Below are positions 1-8,340 of a stretch of DNA of 48,423 bases, one piece after another. Positions within the stretch are counted from its first letter, which is position 1. Each line of letters begins with the position of its first letter. Source of the DNA: Paraeggerthella hongkongensis (GTDB lineage: Bacteria > Actinomycetota > Coriobacteriia > Coriobacteriales > Eggerthellaceae); NCBI RefSeq assembly GCF_003726035.1, contig NZ_QICD01000017.1:1-48423 (forward strand), written 5' to 3'. The notes under the pieces are model-generated. The model saw only the letters and a list, made by a program, of their open reading frames with translations. It was not told the origin of the DNA and ran no database searches. A program made the translations under genes and the position numbers.

Positions 1-469
1 GCCCGAGATCAAAGCAAAACCCCTGATCGTGAGATCAGGCAACAGACTCAAAACACTTCAAAACGTCCGGCTAACTGCACAAACGCCTATTTAAACAAGG
101 GTGTTCGGCTGACTTCGCAATTCAACCTTCTCATGCGTTCTCGTATGCTTCTGCGTGCGAGGGGGAAGGGAAGGCTCTCGTACGGAATGGGGCTGGCGGT
201 TATCGACGGTAGGCGAATCACGCGTGTTGTTTCGCAGCCTCCTGGGGACTCGCGCGATTGCGCAGCCGTGCAATCGCGGGGCGGGCGAAGCGCTCGCGAG
301 CCCACGCTCTACAACCAGGGGGCGGACGGGGTGCCTGCGCCAAGGCCGCGCTCCGTGATCCTAAGGGGGACGAGGCGCCCGCGGCAACCCCGCAGCTAGT
401 CGCCGTTCCCGTGCTCTGTACGCGGCGCATGCAGGTTCTGTGTTCAAATAAACATTTCGGTACGCAGTA
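1..469. other. Intergenic region, no convincing gene
   Basis: No open frame here has a good ribosome binding site or a recognisable protein. There is a perfect 7-bp hairpin (CCTGATC at 22-28 with GATCAGG at 33-39); read on the minus strand it is followed by GGGGTTTT, so it could be a weak minus-strand terminator. A second inverted repeat (GCGATTG / CAATCGC) lies around 263-286. The rest looks like GC-rich spacer. Confidence 0.5.
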
Positions 470-506
470 TTTAACTCATGTTAAAGTTTAGCAACTAAAT
501 TATAGG
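470..506 (+). promoter_or_regulatory. Putative MarR operator and promoter region
   Basis: An AT-rich island in otherwise GC-rich DNA. It holds two adjacent palindromes: TTTAAC-tcat-GTTAAA (470-485) and TTTAG-caa-CTAAA (487-499), followed by a TTATAG-like -10. MarR proteins commonly bind such palindromes as dimers and repress their own gene. The marR gene starts 60 nt downstream, so autoregulation of the marR-ABC operon is the natural reading; it is inferred. Confidence 0.5.
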
Positions 507-566
507 GGTATGGGAAGGTCCGCCATTTGCGTTGCGCAGAATCTTCCCCAGCATGAGAGGAACGAT

Positions 567-1118
567 ATGCCTGATTCGTTCGGACAGATCAGAAGCGAGC
601 TTTTCGAGCTCATGGGACGCATGAGGCACGGCAGCTTCACGCCGCCGACCCCCGATGGCATGACGCCCTCGGAGGCGCGCACGATCATGGCTGTAGACGA
701 GATGGTTCGTCGCCACGGAGAGGCGCGACCGAATCGCGTGGCCGAGTTCGTGCGCACGACGCCCAGCGCGCTGTCTCAGACGCTTCGGTCGCTTGAAGAC
801 AAGAACCTCATAGAGCGCCGTCGCTTGGGCGGGGATTATCGGGGCGTCACCGTCAGCCTTACGCAGGACGGAGAGCGTCTCGCGCAAGAGGGAAGACGTC
901 TTCGCGACGAGTACATTGACCGGGCCATAGCCTATGTTGGGGAAGGAGACATGCGCCACCTGGTGCGCATCCTGGGCAAGATGGCGGAGTTCCGCGAGCA
1001 GCACGGCGGCTTGGAGGCTGCGTCGACATGCGGAGGATGCTCATCCGATCCTTCGCGCGATGATGCGCAGAGGGATTGCCCTGTCGATGCGAAAGGCGGC
1101 GACGTTTCGTGCGCATAA
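567..1118 (+). CDS. MarR family transcriptional regulator
   Basis: This 183-residue protein is a winged-helix MarR-type repressor, probably controlling the exporter genes that follow it. The core reads as the MarR DNA-binding region: helix-turn-helix around residues 60-85 (VAEFVRTTPSALSQTLRSLE) and then the wing with RRRLGGDYRGVTVSLTQDG. The ATG at 567 is preceded by AGAGGAA at 556-562; an upstream in-frame start at 510 lacks a binding site and is not used here. The C-terminal tail (about residue 150 onward) is rich in Cys and Asp (STCGGCSSD..., ending VSCA) and could bind metal or respond to thiols, which is speculation. The stop overlaps the GTG of the first ABC gene by 10 nt, so the three genes form one operon. 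The ligand cannot be predicted. Confidence 0.85.
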   Translation: MPDSFGQIRSELFELMGRMRHGSFTPPTPDGMTPSEARTIMAVDEMVRRHGEARPNRVAEFVRTTPSALSQTLRSLEDKNLIERRRLGGDYRGVTVSLTQDGERLAQEGRRLRDEYIDRAIAYVGEGDMRHLVRILGKMAEFREQHGGLEAASTCGGCSSDPSRDDAQRDCPVDAKGGDVSCA

Positions 1119-3271
1119 TTCGCTATCTGAAAAACTGCAAGCTCGCGGTGGCACTCATCGTGTGCTTGCTGGTTGTTCAAGCGGCCACGGATCTGGCCCT
1201 GCCGAACTACACGTCGCAGATCGTGGATGTGGGCATCCAGCAATCGGGCGTGGAACATGCGGCTACCGAGGAGATGACCGCGAAGACCCATGATGCCGTA
1301 GCCATGCTGCTGCCCGAAAACGACGAGCAGGTGTTTCGCGCTGCGTACGATCAGACGGAGCAGGGCACGTACAAACTCAACGATCAGGGACGCAGGGAGA
1401 TGGATGCCCTCGACAAGATGGTATCCGTCCCCCTCGTGATCGCCCACTACGCCGACAAGATCCCTGATTTCGACCTCGATCAGGCTTTGCATGCCTATCG
1501 GGAGGGAATCGTCACGAAGGAGCAGGTTCTTTCGCTGCGCGAGCAAGCCGAAGAGCAGGTGGGGGACAAGGGCGAGGCCATTGTCGAGCAACAGGCCATC
1601 GCCGCCGCGAAAGCCGAATACGAAAACCTCGGTTACAATTTGTCCGACATGCAGATGGGCTACCTCGTTCGCGTGGGCCTGTTGATGCTGGGCCTTGCTG
1701 CCGTGGGCATGGTCGCTGCCGTATGCGTGGGCTTCATTGCCTCTCGCACGGCTGCGAAGGTGGCTGCGAGCTTGCGTTCCCGGCTGTTTCGCCAAGTGGT
1801 CGGCTTTTCGGACGCCGAAGTGCAAAGCTTTTCGGCCGCGTCCCTCATTACCCGAGGGACCAACGACGTCCAGTTGGTGCAGATGGTGATCGTCATGCTG
1901 CTTCGCATGGTGCTGTACGCTCCCATCCTGGCTGTAGGCGGCATCATCATGATCTCGCGCACGAGCCTTTCGATGAGTTGGATCATCATTGCAGCGGTGG
2001 TCGTCATCTTCGCGGTCATCATGGTGCTCATGCGCGTGGCGCTGCCCAAGTTCCGCATCATGCAGACGCTTGTCGATCGCGTGAACTTGGTGTCGCGCGA
2101 GATGCTTACGGGGCTGCCCGTCATCCGCGCGTTCGACCGCCAAGAGCACGAAGAAGCCCGCTTCGACGAGGCCAGCACGCGCTTGATGAAAACTCAGCTG
2201 TTCACGAACCGCGTTATGACGTTCATGATGCCGTTGATGATGTTGATCATGAACGTGGTGTCGGTGCTGATCGTATGGGTGGGCGGCAGCTATATCGATA
2301 CAGGGGCCATCCAAACCGGCGACCTGATCGCGTTCATCACCTATTCGATGGTCATCATCATGGGCTTTCTCATGATCGGCATGATATCGATCATGCTTCC
2401 GCGCGCCGACGTGGCCGCGCAGCGCATCAACGAAGTGCTCGAGGCGCGTTCGACCGTGTGCGATCCTTCCGCCGACGAAGCCTGCGATCAACGTCTGGTC
2501 GAGCGTACCGACGGGGCTGCCATCGCGTTCAACGACGTGAGCTTCAAGTACGGCGACTCCAAAGAATGCGTGCTCGAGCACGTCGATTTCGTGGCCGAGC
2601 CGGGCAAGACCACGGCTATCATAGGCTCCACGGGGTCGGGCAAGTCCACGATTATCAAGCTGATCGAGCGTTTTTACGATGTGACCTGCGGATCCGTTAC
2701 CGTGGACGGCATCGACGTGCGCGACGTGAGCCAGCACTGCCTGCGCGCCCAGCTGGGCTACGTTCCTCAGGAGTCGTTCCTGTTCAGCGGTACCATCGGT
2801 TCGAACATCGCGTATGGCAACGAGGATATGCCCCCCGAGCGCATCGAGGCGGCTGCCTCCATCGCCCAAGCCGGCGAATTCATCGCCTCAAAAGAGGAAG
2901 GGTTGGGCGCCCGCGTTTCACAGGGCGGAACGAACGTGTCGGGCGGGCAGCGACAGCGCCTGGCCATCGCCCGTGCTTTGGCAACCGATGCGCGCGCCTA
3001 TCTGTTCGACGACAGCTTCTCGGCGCTCGACTACAAAACCGATGCCGCTTTGCGTCGCGAGCTGGCGGCGCGCCTGTCCGACAAGACGGTGGTCATCGTG
3101 GCGCAGCGCATCTCGACGGTTTTGAACGCCGATTTGATCGTGGTGCTCGACGAAGGCCGCGTGGTGGGAAAGGGCACGCACGAACAGTTGATGGCGTCTT
3201 GCAAGGAGTACCGGGAGATCGCGATGTCGCAGCTTTCGGAATCGGAACTGAACGGAGGCGATGCCGCATGA
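1109..3271 (+). CDS. ABC exporter half-transporter, subunit A (degenerate ATP site)
   Basis: This 720-residue protein has an N-terminal exporter-type membrane domain (about residues 1-440) and a C-terminal ATPase domain. The Walker A GSTGSGKST is near residue 507, the signature VSGGQ near 611 and Walker B YLFDDSFSALD near 631. The residue after the Walker B Asp is Asp rather than the catalytic Glu, as in the non-catalytic sites of heterodimeric exporters such as BmrCD or TM287/288. A soluble insertion of about 130 residues, rich in Glu, Gln and Asp, separates TM1 and TM2 and should lie outside the cell. GTG 1109 was chosen because GAAAGGCGG precedes it and the frame upstream is not protein-like. 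It shares 10 nt with marR and ATGA with subunit B. The substrate is unknown; multidrug or peptide export is the family expectation. Confidence 0.9.
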   Translation: MRIIRYLKNCKLAVALIVCLLVVQAATDLALPNYTSQIVDVGIQQSGVEHAATEEMTAKTHDAVAMLLPENDEQVFRAAYDQTEQGTYKLNDQGRREMDALDKMVSVPLVIAHYADKIPDFDLDQALHAYREGIVTKEQVLSLREQAEEQVGDKGEAIVEQQAIAAAKAEYENLGYNLSDMQMGYLVRVGLLMLGLAAVGMVAAVCVGFIASRTAAKVAASLRSRLFRQVVGFSDAEVQSFSAASLITRGTNDVQLVQMVIVMLLRMVLYAPILAVGGIIMISRTSLSMSWIIIAAVVVIFAVIMVLMRVALPKFRIMQTLVDRVNLVSREMLTGLPVIRAFDRQEHEEARFDEASTRLMKTQLFTNRVMTFMMPLMMLIMNVVSVLIVWVGGSYIDTGAIQTGDLIAFITYSMVIIMGFLMIGMISIMLPRADVAAQRINEVLEARSTVCDPSADEACDQRLVERTDGAAIAFNDVSFKYGDSKECVLEHVDFVAEPGKTTAIIGSTGSGKSTIIKLIERFYDVTCGSVTVDGIDVRDVSQHCLRAQLGYVPQESFLFSGTIGSNIAYGNEDMPPERIEAAASIAQAGEFIASKEEGLGARVSQGGTNVSGGQRQRLAIARALATDARAYLFDDSFSALDYKTDAALRRELAARLSDKTVVIVAQRISTVLNADLIVVLDEGRVVGKGTHEQLMASCKEYREIAMSQLSESELNGGDAA

Positions 3272-5151
3272 GCGAACGGAAACCTTCCGACCAGCAGCAG
3301 GCCGAGGCGCCGCGCCGCGGCCCCTTCGGCGGTCATGGGCCCGCGGGGCGCATGATGCCCGGCGAGAAGCCCAAGGATTTCAAGGGCACGCTTGGCAAGC
3401 TCGTCTCGTTCATGGGGCGTTTCAAGGCGGCGCTCGTGGTGGTCGTCGTGTTCGCCATCGGATCGACCGTCTTCAATATCGTGGGGCCGAAGGTGCTCTC
3501 CACTGCGACGACCGAGCTGTTCAACGGCATTGTTGCCAAGATCGACGGCACGGGCGGCATTGATTTCGACGCCATCGCGCGCATCCTGGCGTTCACGCTG
3601 GGCTTGTATCTGCTGTCGGCAGCGTGCTCGTTCGTCCAGGGCTGGATGATGAGCTCGATCTCGCAGCGTACGTGCTATCAGCTTCGCCGGGCTATTGCCG
3701 AAAAGATCGACCGCATGCCCATGGGGTACTTCGAGCGCACGCGGGTCGGCGATACGCTTTCGCGCATAACGAACGATGTGGACACGCTGGGACAGAGCCT
3801 GAACCAGGGCGTGACCCAGCTCATCACGTCCGTGACGACCATTATCGGCGTGTTGGTCATGATGGTGAGCATCAACCCGCTCATGACGCTGATCACCGTG
3901 CTCATCCTGCCCGTGTCGGTAGTGCTCATCCTGGTTGTGGTGAAGCGTTCGCAGAAGTACTTCGTGGCTCAGCAGAACACGTTAGGCGAGATCAACGGCT
4001 TGGTGGAGGAGACGTTTTCGGGGCACGCCATCGTGAAGGCGTTCAACCGCGAGCAAGGTGCGCTCGAAAGCTTCAACAAGACGAACGGACGGCTGTATGC
4101 ATCGGCGTGGAAATCGCAGTTCATCAGCGGTCTTATGCAGCCCATCATGAACTTCGTGGGAAACCTGGGTTACGTGGCCGTGGCCGTGGCAGGCAGCTTT
4201 CTGGCCGTGCAAGGGGTTATCACGGTGGGCGACATCCAGGCGTTCATTCAGTACGTCAAGAACTTCACGCAGCCCATCACGCAGCTGACGCAGGTGTCCA
4301 ACGTGCTGCAGCAGATGGCGGCGGCGGGGGAGCGCATCTTCCGGTTCCTGGAGCAGCCCGAGGAAGAGCCCGAGCGCGTGTCCGCGCGCACGGTCGACGT
4401 CGAGTGTCGCGTGTCGTTCGATCACGTGCGCTTCGGCTACGATGCCCAGAACCCGGTCATCAAGGACTTTTCGGCCGAGGTCGCTCCGGGGCAGACCGTT
4501 GCGCTGGTGGGGCCTACGGGTGCGGGCAAGACGACCATGGTGAAGCTTCTCATGCGATTCTACGACGTTCAGGACGGCGCGATACGGATCGGCGGCGTGG
4601 ACGTTCGCGACTTCGCGCGCGACGATGTGCGCAGCTTGTTCGGGATGGTGCTGCAGGATACGTGGCTGTTCAACGGAACGATTCGCGAGAACATCCGCTA
4701 CGGCAGCTTGCACGCGACCGACGAGGAAGTGGAAGCGGCGGCGAAGGCTGCGTACGTCCACCATTTCGTCCAGACGCTTCCCCAGGGCTACGACACCGAG
4801 ATCAACGAGGACGCCAGCAACATCAGCCAAGGCCAGCGCCAGCTTTTGACCATTGCGCGCGCCATCTTGGCCGACCGGCGCATGCTCATCTTGGACGAAG
4901 CAACCTCGAGCGTCGACACGCGCACCGAGGAGCGTATCCAGAAGGCCATGGACAATCTCATGCGCGGGCGCACCTCGTTCGTGATCGCGCATCGGCTGTC
5001 CACTATCAAGCGCGCCGATCTGATCCTGGTCATACGCGACGGCGATATCGTGGAGCAGGGGTCGCACGATGAATTGCTGGAACTTGGCGGTTTCTACGCA
5101 GAGTTGTATAATTCTCAATTCGTTGCATGTAACGACGGTAGCGAGGGGTAG
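3268..5151 (+). CDS. ABC exporter half-transporter, subunit B (canonical ATPase)
   Basis: This 627-residue partner of the preceding gene starts within its stop codon (ATGA overlap). A Pro/Gly-rich N-terminal tail of about 40 residues precedes the six-helix exporter domain. The ATPase domain has Walker A GPTGAGKTT, signature ISQGQRQ and Walker B LILDEATSSVD with the catalytic Glu intact. The signature is SQGQ instead of SGGQ; in a head-to-tail dimer this weaker signature faces the DD Walker B of subunit A, while the intact Glu here faces the canonical signature of A. The pair is therefore a typical asymmetric exporter with one hydrolytic site. The role is probably drug or peptide efflux under MarR control. 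GC-rich inverted repeats follow the stop codon. Confidence 0.92.
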   Translation: MSERKPSDQQQAEAPRRGPFGGHGPAGRMMPGEKPKDFKGTLGKLVSFMGRFKAALVVVVVFAIGSTVFNIVGPKVLSTATTELFNGIVAKIDGTGGIDFDAIARILAFTLGLYLLSAACSFVQGWMMSSISQRTCYQLRRAIAEKIDRMPMGYFERTRVGDTLSRITNDVDTLGQSLNQGVTQLITSVTTIIGVLVMMVSINPLMTLITVLILPVSVVLILVVVKRSQKYFVAQQNTLGEINGLVEETFSGHAIVKAFNREQGALESFNKTNGRLYASAWKSQFISGLMQPIMNFVGNLGYVAVAVAGSFLAVQGVITVGDIQAFIQYVKNFTQPITQLTQVSNVLQQMAAAGERIFRFLEQPEEEPERVSARTVDVECRVSFDHVRFGYDAQNPVIKDFSAEVAPGQTVALVGPTGAGKTTMVKLLMRFYDVQDGAIRIGGVDVRDFARDDVRSLFGMVLQDTWLFNGTIRENIRYGSLHATDEEVEAAAKAAYVHHFVQTLPQGYDTEINEDASNISQGQRQLLTIARAILADRRMLILDEATSSVDTRTEERIQKAMDNLMRGRTSFVIAHRLSTIKRADLILVIRDGDIVEQGSHDELLELGGFYAELYNSQFVACNDGSEG

Positions 5152-5152
5152 C

Positions 5153-5208
5153 GCGCGGCGGGCGGGGGTCCGCATGCGAGTCCCTGTCCGCCGCGCCAAG
5201 GGCGCGGC
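5153..5208 (+). other. Overlapping inverted repeats between exporter and HAD gene
   Basis: Two perfect stems share bases: GCGCGGCGG (5153-5161) with CCGCCGCGC (5188-5196), and GCCGCGCC (5190-5197) with GGCGCGGC (5201-5208) closing a 3-nt loop. They cannot form together. There is no T-run, so this is not a classic intrinsic terminator. It may separate the exporter operon from the downstream gene. Confidence 0.35.
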
Positions 5209-5236
5209 GCCGCCGACACGATGAGAATGGAATGCC

Positions 5237-6028
5237 ATGTCCCGGAGCGGGGATCAGAGCGCGAACGTAGAACCGAACGTTGAAGCGAAGCCGAATCAGG
5301 AGGGCGCGGGGGTTGCTGCACCCGCAGGCGCGCGTGGCCAAGCGGGATCGACCGATTCCGACGCGCCCGTGCAGTTGGCGGTGTTCGATTTCGACGGTAC
5401 GAGCATCGACGGCAACTCCCCGGTCTTGCTGGTGGCCCACCTCATGAAGCTGGGCCTTCTGCGCAAGCGCGTGGTCTCCCGCATCCTGCTATGGGCCGCT
5501 GCCTACAAGCTGCGCCTTCCGCAGAACGAGGCGCGCGTGCGCGGGCTGGTGTTCACGGCTTTCGAGGGATGGCCTGCCAAGAAGGTGGATACGTTTTTAG
5601 CTGACTTCTACGACCACAGCATTGCGCCGATTTTCCGTCCACAAGCCGATGCCGCCATGCGCGCCCATGCGGAAGCGGGCGACGTGGTGCTGGTGGTTTC
5701 CGCCACCTTCGAACCCATTATCCTGCGCGCCATGGAGCACCATCCCTTCGCGTACCAGGTGTCCACGCGCATGTGCGTCGCTCCCGACGGCACCTACGAG
5801 CGTCGCGTGGAGGGGCTTCCGGTCGAAGGCGAGGAGAAGCTGGCTGCGGTGCAGCGCTTCGGCGACGAGCATTTCGGCCCCGGCAAGTGGGAGTTGGCTG
5901 CCGCGTACGGTGACCATCATTCCGATCGCGTGGTTTTGGGCGCCGCGAAACGGGCGTTTGCCGTCACGCCGGATCGTCCGCTCACCCGTACGGCGCGCGC
6001 GTGCGGATGGAGCATCCTCAACTGGTAG
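5237..6028 (+). CDS. HAD-superfamily phosphatase (HAD-IB, SerB-like)
   Basis: A haloacid dehalogenase-type hydrolase of 263 residues. Motif I FDFDGTSID (nucleophile Asp51, acid/base Asp53) sits after a 45-residue low-complexity tail. Motif II is VLVVSATFEP, the motif III Lys is in GEEKLAAV and motif IV is AYGDHHSDRVVLGAA. The helical cap between motifs I and II resembles the HAD-IB group (phosphoserine phosphatase and related enzymes). The substrate is not predictable; a phosphomonoester of a small metabolite or lipid head group is likely. ATG 5237 has only a weak purine stretch upstream, so the exact start and the reality of the N-terminal tail are uncertain. It stands between two operons. 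Confidence 0.8.
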   Translation: MSRSGDQSANVEPNVEAKPNQEGAGVAAPAGARGQAGSTDSDAPVQLAVFDFDGTSIDGNSPVLLVAHLMKLGLLRKRVVSRILLWAAAYKLRLPQNEARVRGLVFTAFEGWPAKKVDTFLADFYDHSIAPIFRPQADAAMRAHAEAGDVVLVVSATFEPIILRAMEHHPFAYQVSTRMCVAPDGTYERRVEGLPVEGEEKLAAVQRFGDEHFGPGKWELAAAYGDHHSDRVVLGAAKRAFAVTPDRPLTRTARACGWSILNW

Positions 6029-6201
6029 CCTCTTTGGTTTCGGCGTTTTCGTTTCGCCCGCCCTCTGATTTCCGGGCGCAGTGTTTTTTGGGTTTTGAGT
6101 GCATGCCGTGCCGCATGGGTCTCTATCGGGTAAAATGTGACCTCAACATAGTCATTTTTGCGCACGATGTGCAGATACCATACGCAAAGGAGGTTGGGTA
6201 C

Positions 6202-7755
6202 ATGCTCGAGAACGACGCGAACAGCTCGCCCAGCCAAAACGACGAGCACGATAATTCATCCAGTGAGTACCTTCGCCGAGCTGCGCAGGCTTGCGCAGCG
6301 GGCGATGCGGTGCTGGGGATGCACTTGTACCTTGCCGCTTTCGAGCAGGCGCGCCGCGCCGACGGCACGGCGCCCGACGAGGCGGCGCTCGAAGGTCTCA
6401 AGCAAGCATGGGCGCTTGCCTGCGCGCTCAAGGAGCGTTCGATTGCCGAGTACGTGTTCGAGCGGCTGGAACCGTACCTGTCTTCCGACGAGACGGTCTC
6501 CTGCGCCGAGCAGCTGCAGGGCTTGGCTCTCGACAAGCTGCAGGAGTTCGGCCTTTCGCGCGAGGATCTGGAGGACATGACGGACCTCATTTCGCAGGAC
6601 TTTCTGGGTTTTGACGGCGCGCGCCTCCTGCGCGTCGAGCACGTGACCGCCCCGGCGCAGCGCGCAGGGAAGGCGAAGTCCGCTCCCGGAGCGGCGGCGC
6701 CTGTCGAAAAGGATGCGTCGGCGGATTCCGAGGCCGCGTCTTCTTCCGACGAGGCCAAAGCAGCGGCGGCGCTTGAAAGCGCGGATGCAGCCGGCCATGA
6801 CGCCGACAGCGCGGCTGTTCTTTCCACGCTTGAGCGCATCACGTATCGAGAGCTGGTGGGATACGATCGAACAGTGGCGCTCATGCGCGATTTCGGAGTG
6901 GGTATGCAGGGCGACCCTCAGTTCCAAGAACTGGTCAGGCAGCTGAACGCGCGGCACGGGCTGGATCGCATGCCCGCCGCCGACGCGCTGTTGTTCCGCT
7001 CTCCGGCGCGCGAGGATGCGAACCGGTTCATGGTTGCCACGCTAGGCGAGCTGGGCTTGCCTGCGCTGCGCATGCGCATGGAAGAGAACCTGCAGGGCAT
7101 GCCCGTCCTTTGCGTGATGGCCCAGGCCGACCGCCAGCCTCAGTTGAACGCGGCTCGCAATGCTTTCGAAGGCGCGGGCGTTCTGCTGCTGGAGGATCTT
7201 GACCTGTGGGCATCGCCGGTGTCCGAGCCTGCAGGGGACGACTTCGGCGGCTTCCTCATGGCGAGCCTGTCCCGCGGCGCGCGCGAGGCCATCAATCTCA
7301 TACGCTCGGCTGTCGAGAACCCCGACGTGTTCGTGTTGGCTTCTGCGTCCGAGGCGGGGGAGATCGAGCCGTTCTTCTACGATCTTCTGGAGCCGTTGTC
7401 CATTGTCGACATCGATTTCCCTACGGCGTCGGAGCGTGCGGACATTTGGATGGAGATCGCGCGCGAGCATCCTTCGCTGCGCGGCGTCGACCAGGCGGCC
7501 CTCGTGCGCTATTCGGCCCAGATGCCTCGCTACGACATCTACATGGCGGCGCGGGAGGCCGTGGAGGAAGCGTACAAGGCAAGCCTTATGGCGCGGCGCT
7601 ACGTGCCGGTGACGGCGGACAATCTGTTTGACAAGATGGCGGCCTACCAGCCGCTTGACTCGGAGGAATATCGTGCGCTCGAAAATGCGGTGATCAGCGA
7701 TTTTCGTCGCGACCTCGAGCACTTGGAGGACCTGCTGAAAGGGGAAGAGGGATAA
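6202..7755 (+). CDS. AAA+-like protein lacking a Walker A motif (putative pseudo-ATPase)
   Basis: I do not know a named homologue for this 517-residue protein. The N-terminal third is helical and acidic and resembles a repeat or scaffold domain. A linker rich in Ala, Ser and Glu spans about residues 155-205. From about residue 215 the order of elements matches an FtsH-type AAA+ module: YRELVGYDRTVALMRDF, then LLFRSPAREDANRFM where GPPGTGKT is expected (about 263-277), VLLLEDLDLWA as a Walker B-like strand (about 327-337), a sensor-like VFVLASAS, then a small helical lid. The Lys and Gly residues of the P-loop are absent. ATG 6202 has a perfect AAAGGAGG at 6186-6193. The gene ends 3 nt before the Rrf2 start, so the two are co-transcribed. 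A regulatory or scaffolding role is inferred. Confidence 0.7.
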   Translation: MLENDANSSPSQNDEHDNSSSEYLRRAAQACAAGDAVLGMHLYLAAFEQARRADGTAPDEAALEGLKQAWALACALKERSIAEYVFERLEPYLSSDETVSCAEQLQGLALDKLQEFGLSREDLEDMTDLISQDFLGFDGARLLRVEHVTAPAQRAGKAKSAPGAAAPVEKDASADSEAASSSDEAKAAAALESADAAGHDADSAAVLSTLERITYRELVGYDRTVALMRDFGVGMQGDPQFQELVRQLNARHGLDRMPAADALLFRSPAREDANRFMVATLGELGLPALRMRMEENLQGMPVLCVMAQADRQPQLNAARNAFEGAGVLLLEDLDLWASPVSEPAGDDFGGFLMASLSRGAREAINLIRSAVENPDVFVLASASEAGEIEPFFYDLLEPLSIVDIDFPTASERADIWMEIAREHPSLRGVDQAALVRYSAQMPRYDIYMAAREAVEEAYKASLMARRYVPVTADNLFDKMAAYQPLDSEEYRALENAVISDFRRDLEHLEDLLKGEEG

Positions 7756-7758
7756 TCG

Positions 7759-8340
7759 ATGGACATCACACGACGCTGCGATTACGCTTGCAGGATACTT
7801 CGTGCCGCTTATAAAAGCGGTGACGCTTACGTGTCGGTGTCCGATATCGCCGAAGACGAGGGAATTCCCTACGCGTTTGCGCGCAGCATCCAGCACGATT
7901 TGGTCAAGGGCGGGCTTATCAAAACGGTGCGCGGAGCGCGCGGCGGCCTAGCCCTCAATTGCGATCCTGCGGAGGTCACGCTGCTCGAGGTCTTGGAGGC
8001 CATCCAAGGCCCGGTGAGCGTGTCGTTGTGCGTGCTGGACCCCGAATATTGCGAGAAGCAGAAATCCTGTGCGTACAACAAGTTGTGGCAGGGCGCGGAT
8101 CGCCTGCTCAACGATTACTTTGGATCCATTACGCTTAAGGATTTGATCGAGCTGGGGGCAACGCATCCCGTGGTGGAGGCGGCTCTTGCGAAGGCTCGCA
8201 GCAAGGAGGCTCCCGCACATGCGCCCGCCGACGCTCGCTCCGAGACATGCAGGGTAGCAAGCTGCTCGGTTTCCTGCGCTCATCTGGCCGTCGAGGCTCC
8301 GGACGACGCGGTCCCGGAAAGCTCGCAGCCGTGCGCGTAG
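7759..8340 (+). CDS. Rrf2/IscR-type Fe-S transcriptional regulator
   Basis: This 193-residue protein has the Rrf2 winged helix (MDITRRCDYACRIL at the N terminus and KTVRGARGGLAL as the wing). Cys91, Cys98 and Cys104 are spaced almost exactly like the [2Fe-2S] ligands of IscR (Cys92, 98, 104), so it probably senses redox or Fe-S status. After about residue 150 there is a tail with several further cysteines (ETCRVASCSVSCAH) not normally found in IscR. The gene is sandwiched between the AAA+-like gene (3-nt gap) and the MutY-like gene (10-nt overlap). Its targets are unknown; the hydrogenase genes 3 kb away are one possibility, but no shared operator was seen. Confidence 0.85.
   Translation: MDITRRCDYACRILRAAYKSGDAYVSVSDIAEDEGIPYAFARSIQHDLVKGGLIKTVRGARGGLALNCDPAEVTLLEVLEAIQGPVSVSLCVLDPEYCEKQKSCAYNKLWQGADRLLNDYFGSITLKDLIELGATHPVVEAALAKARSKEAPAHAPADARSETCRVASCSVSCAHLAVEAPDDAVPESSQPCA

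Noticed and set aside
510-566. Upstream start for MarR (19 additional residues)
   Set aside because: It lies at the putative operator and lacks a binding site, while ATG 567 has AGAGGAA in front.
932-2869. 645-codon open frame on the minus strand opposite the ABC gene
   Set aside because: Its peptide is His/Asp/Arg-rich with no domain; it is the antisense shadow of a GC-rich gene with clear motifs.
3624-5072. 482-codon plus-strand frame inside ABC subunit B
   Set aside because: Out-of-frame shadow, Arg/His/Gly-rich, no ribosome binding site.
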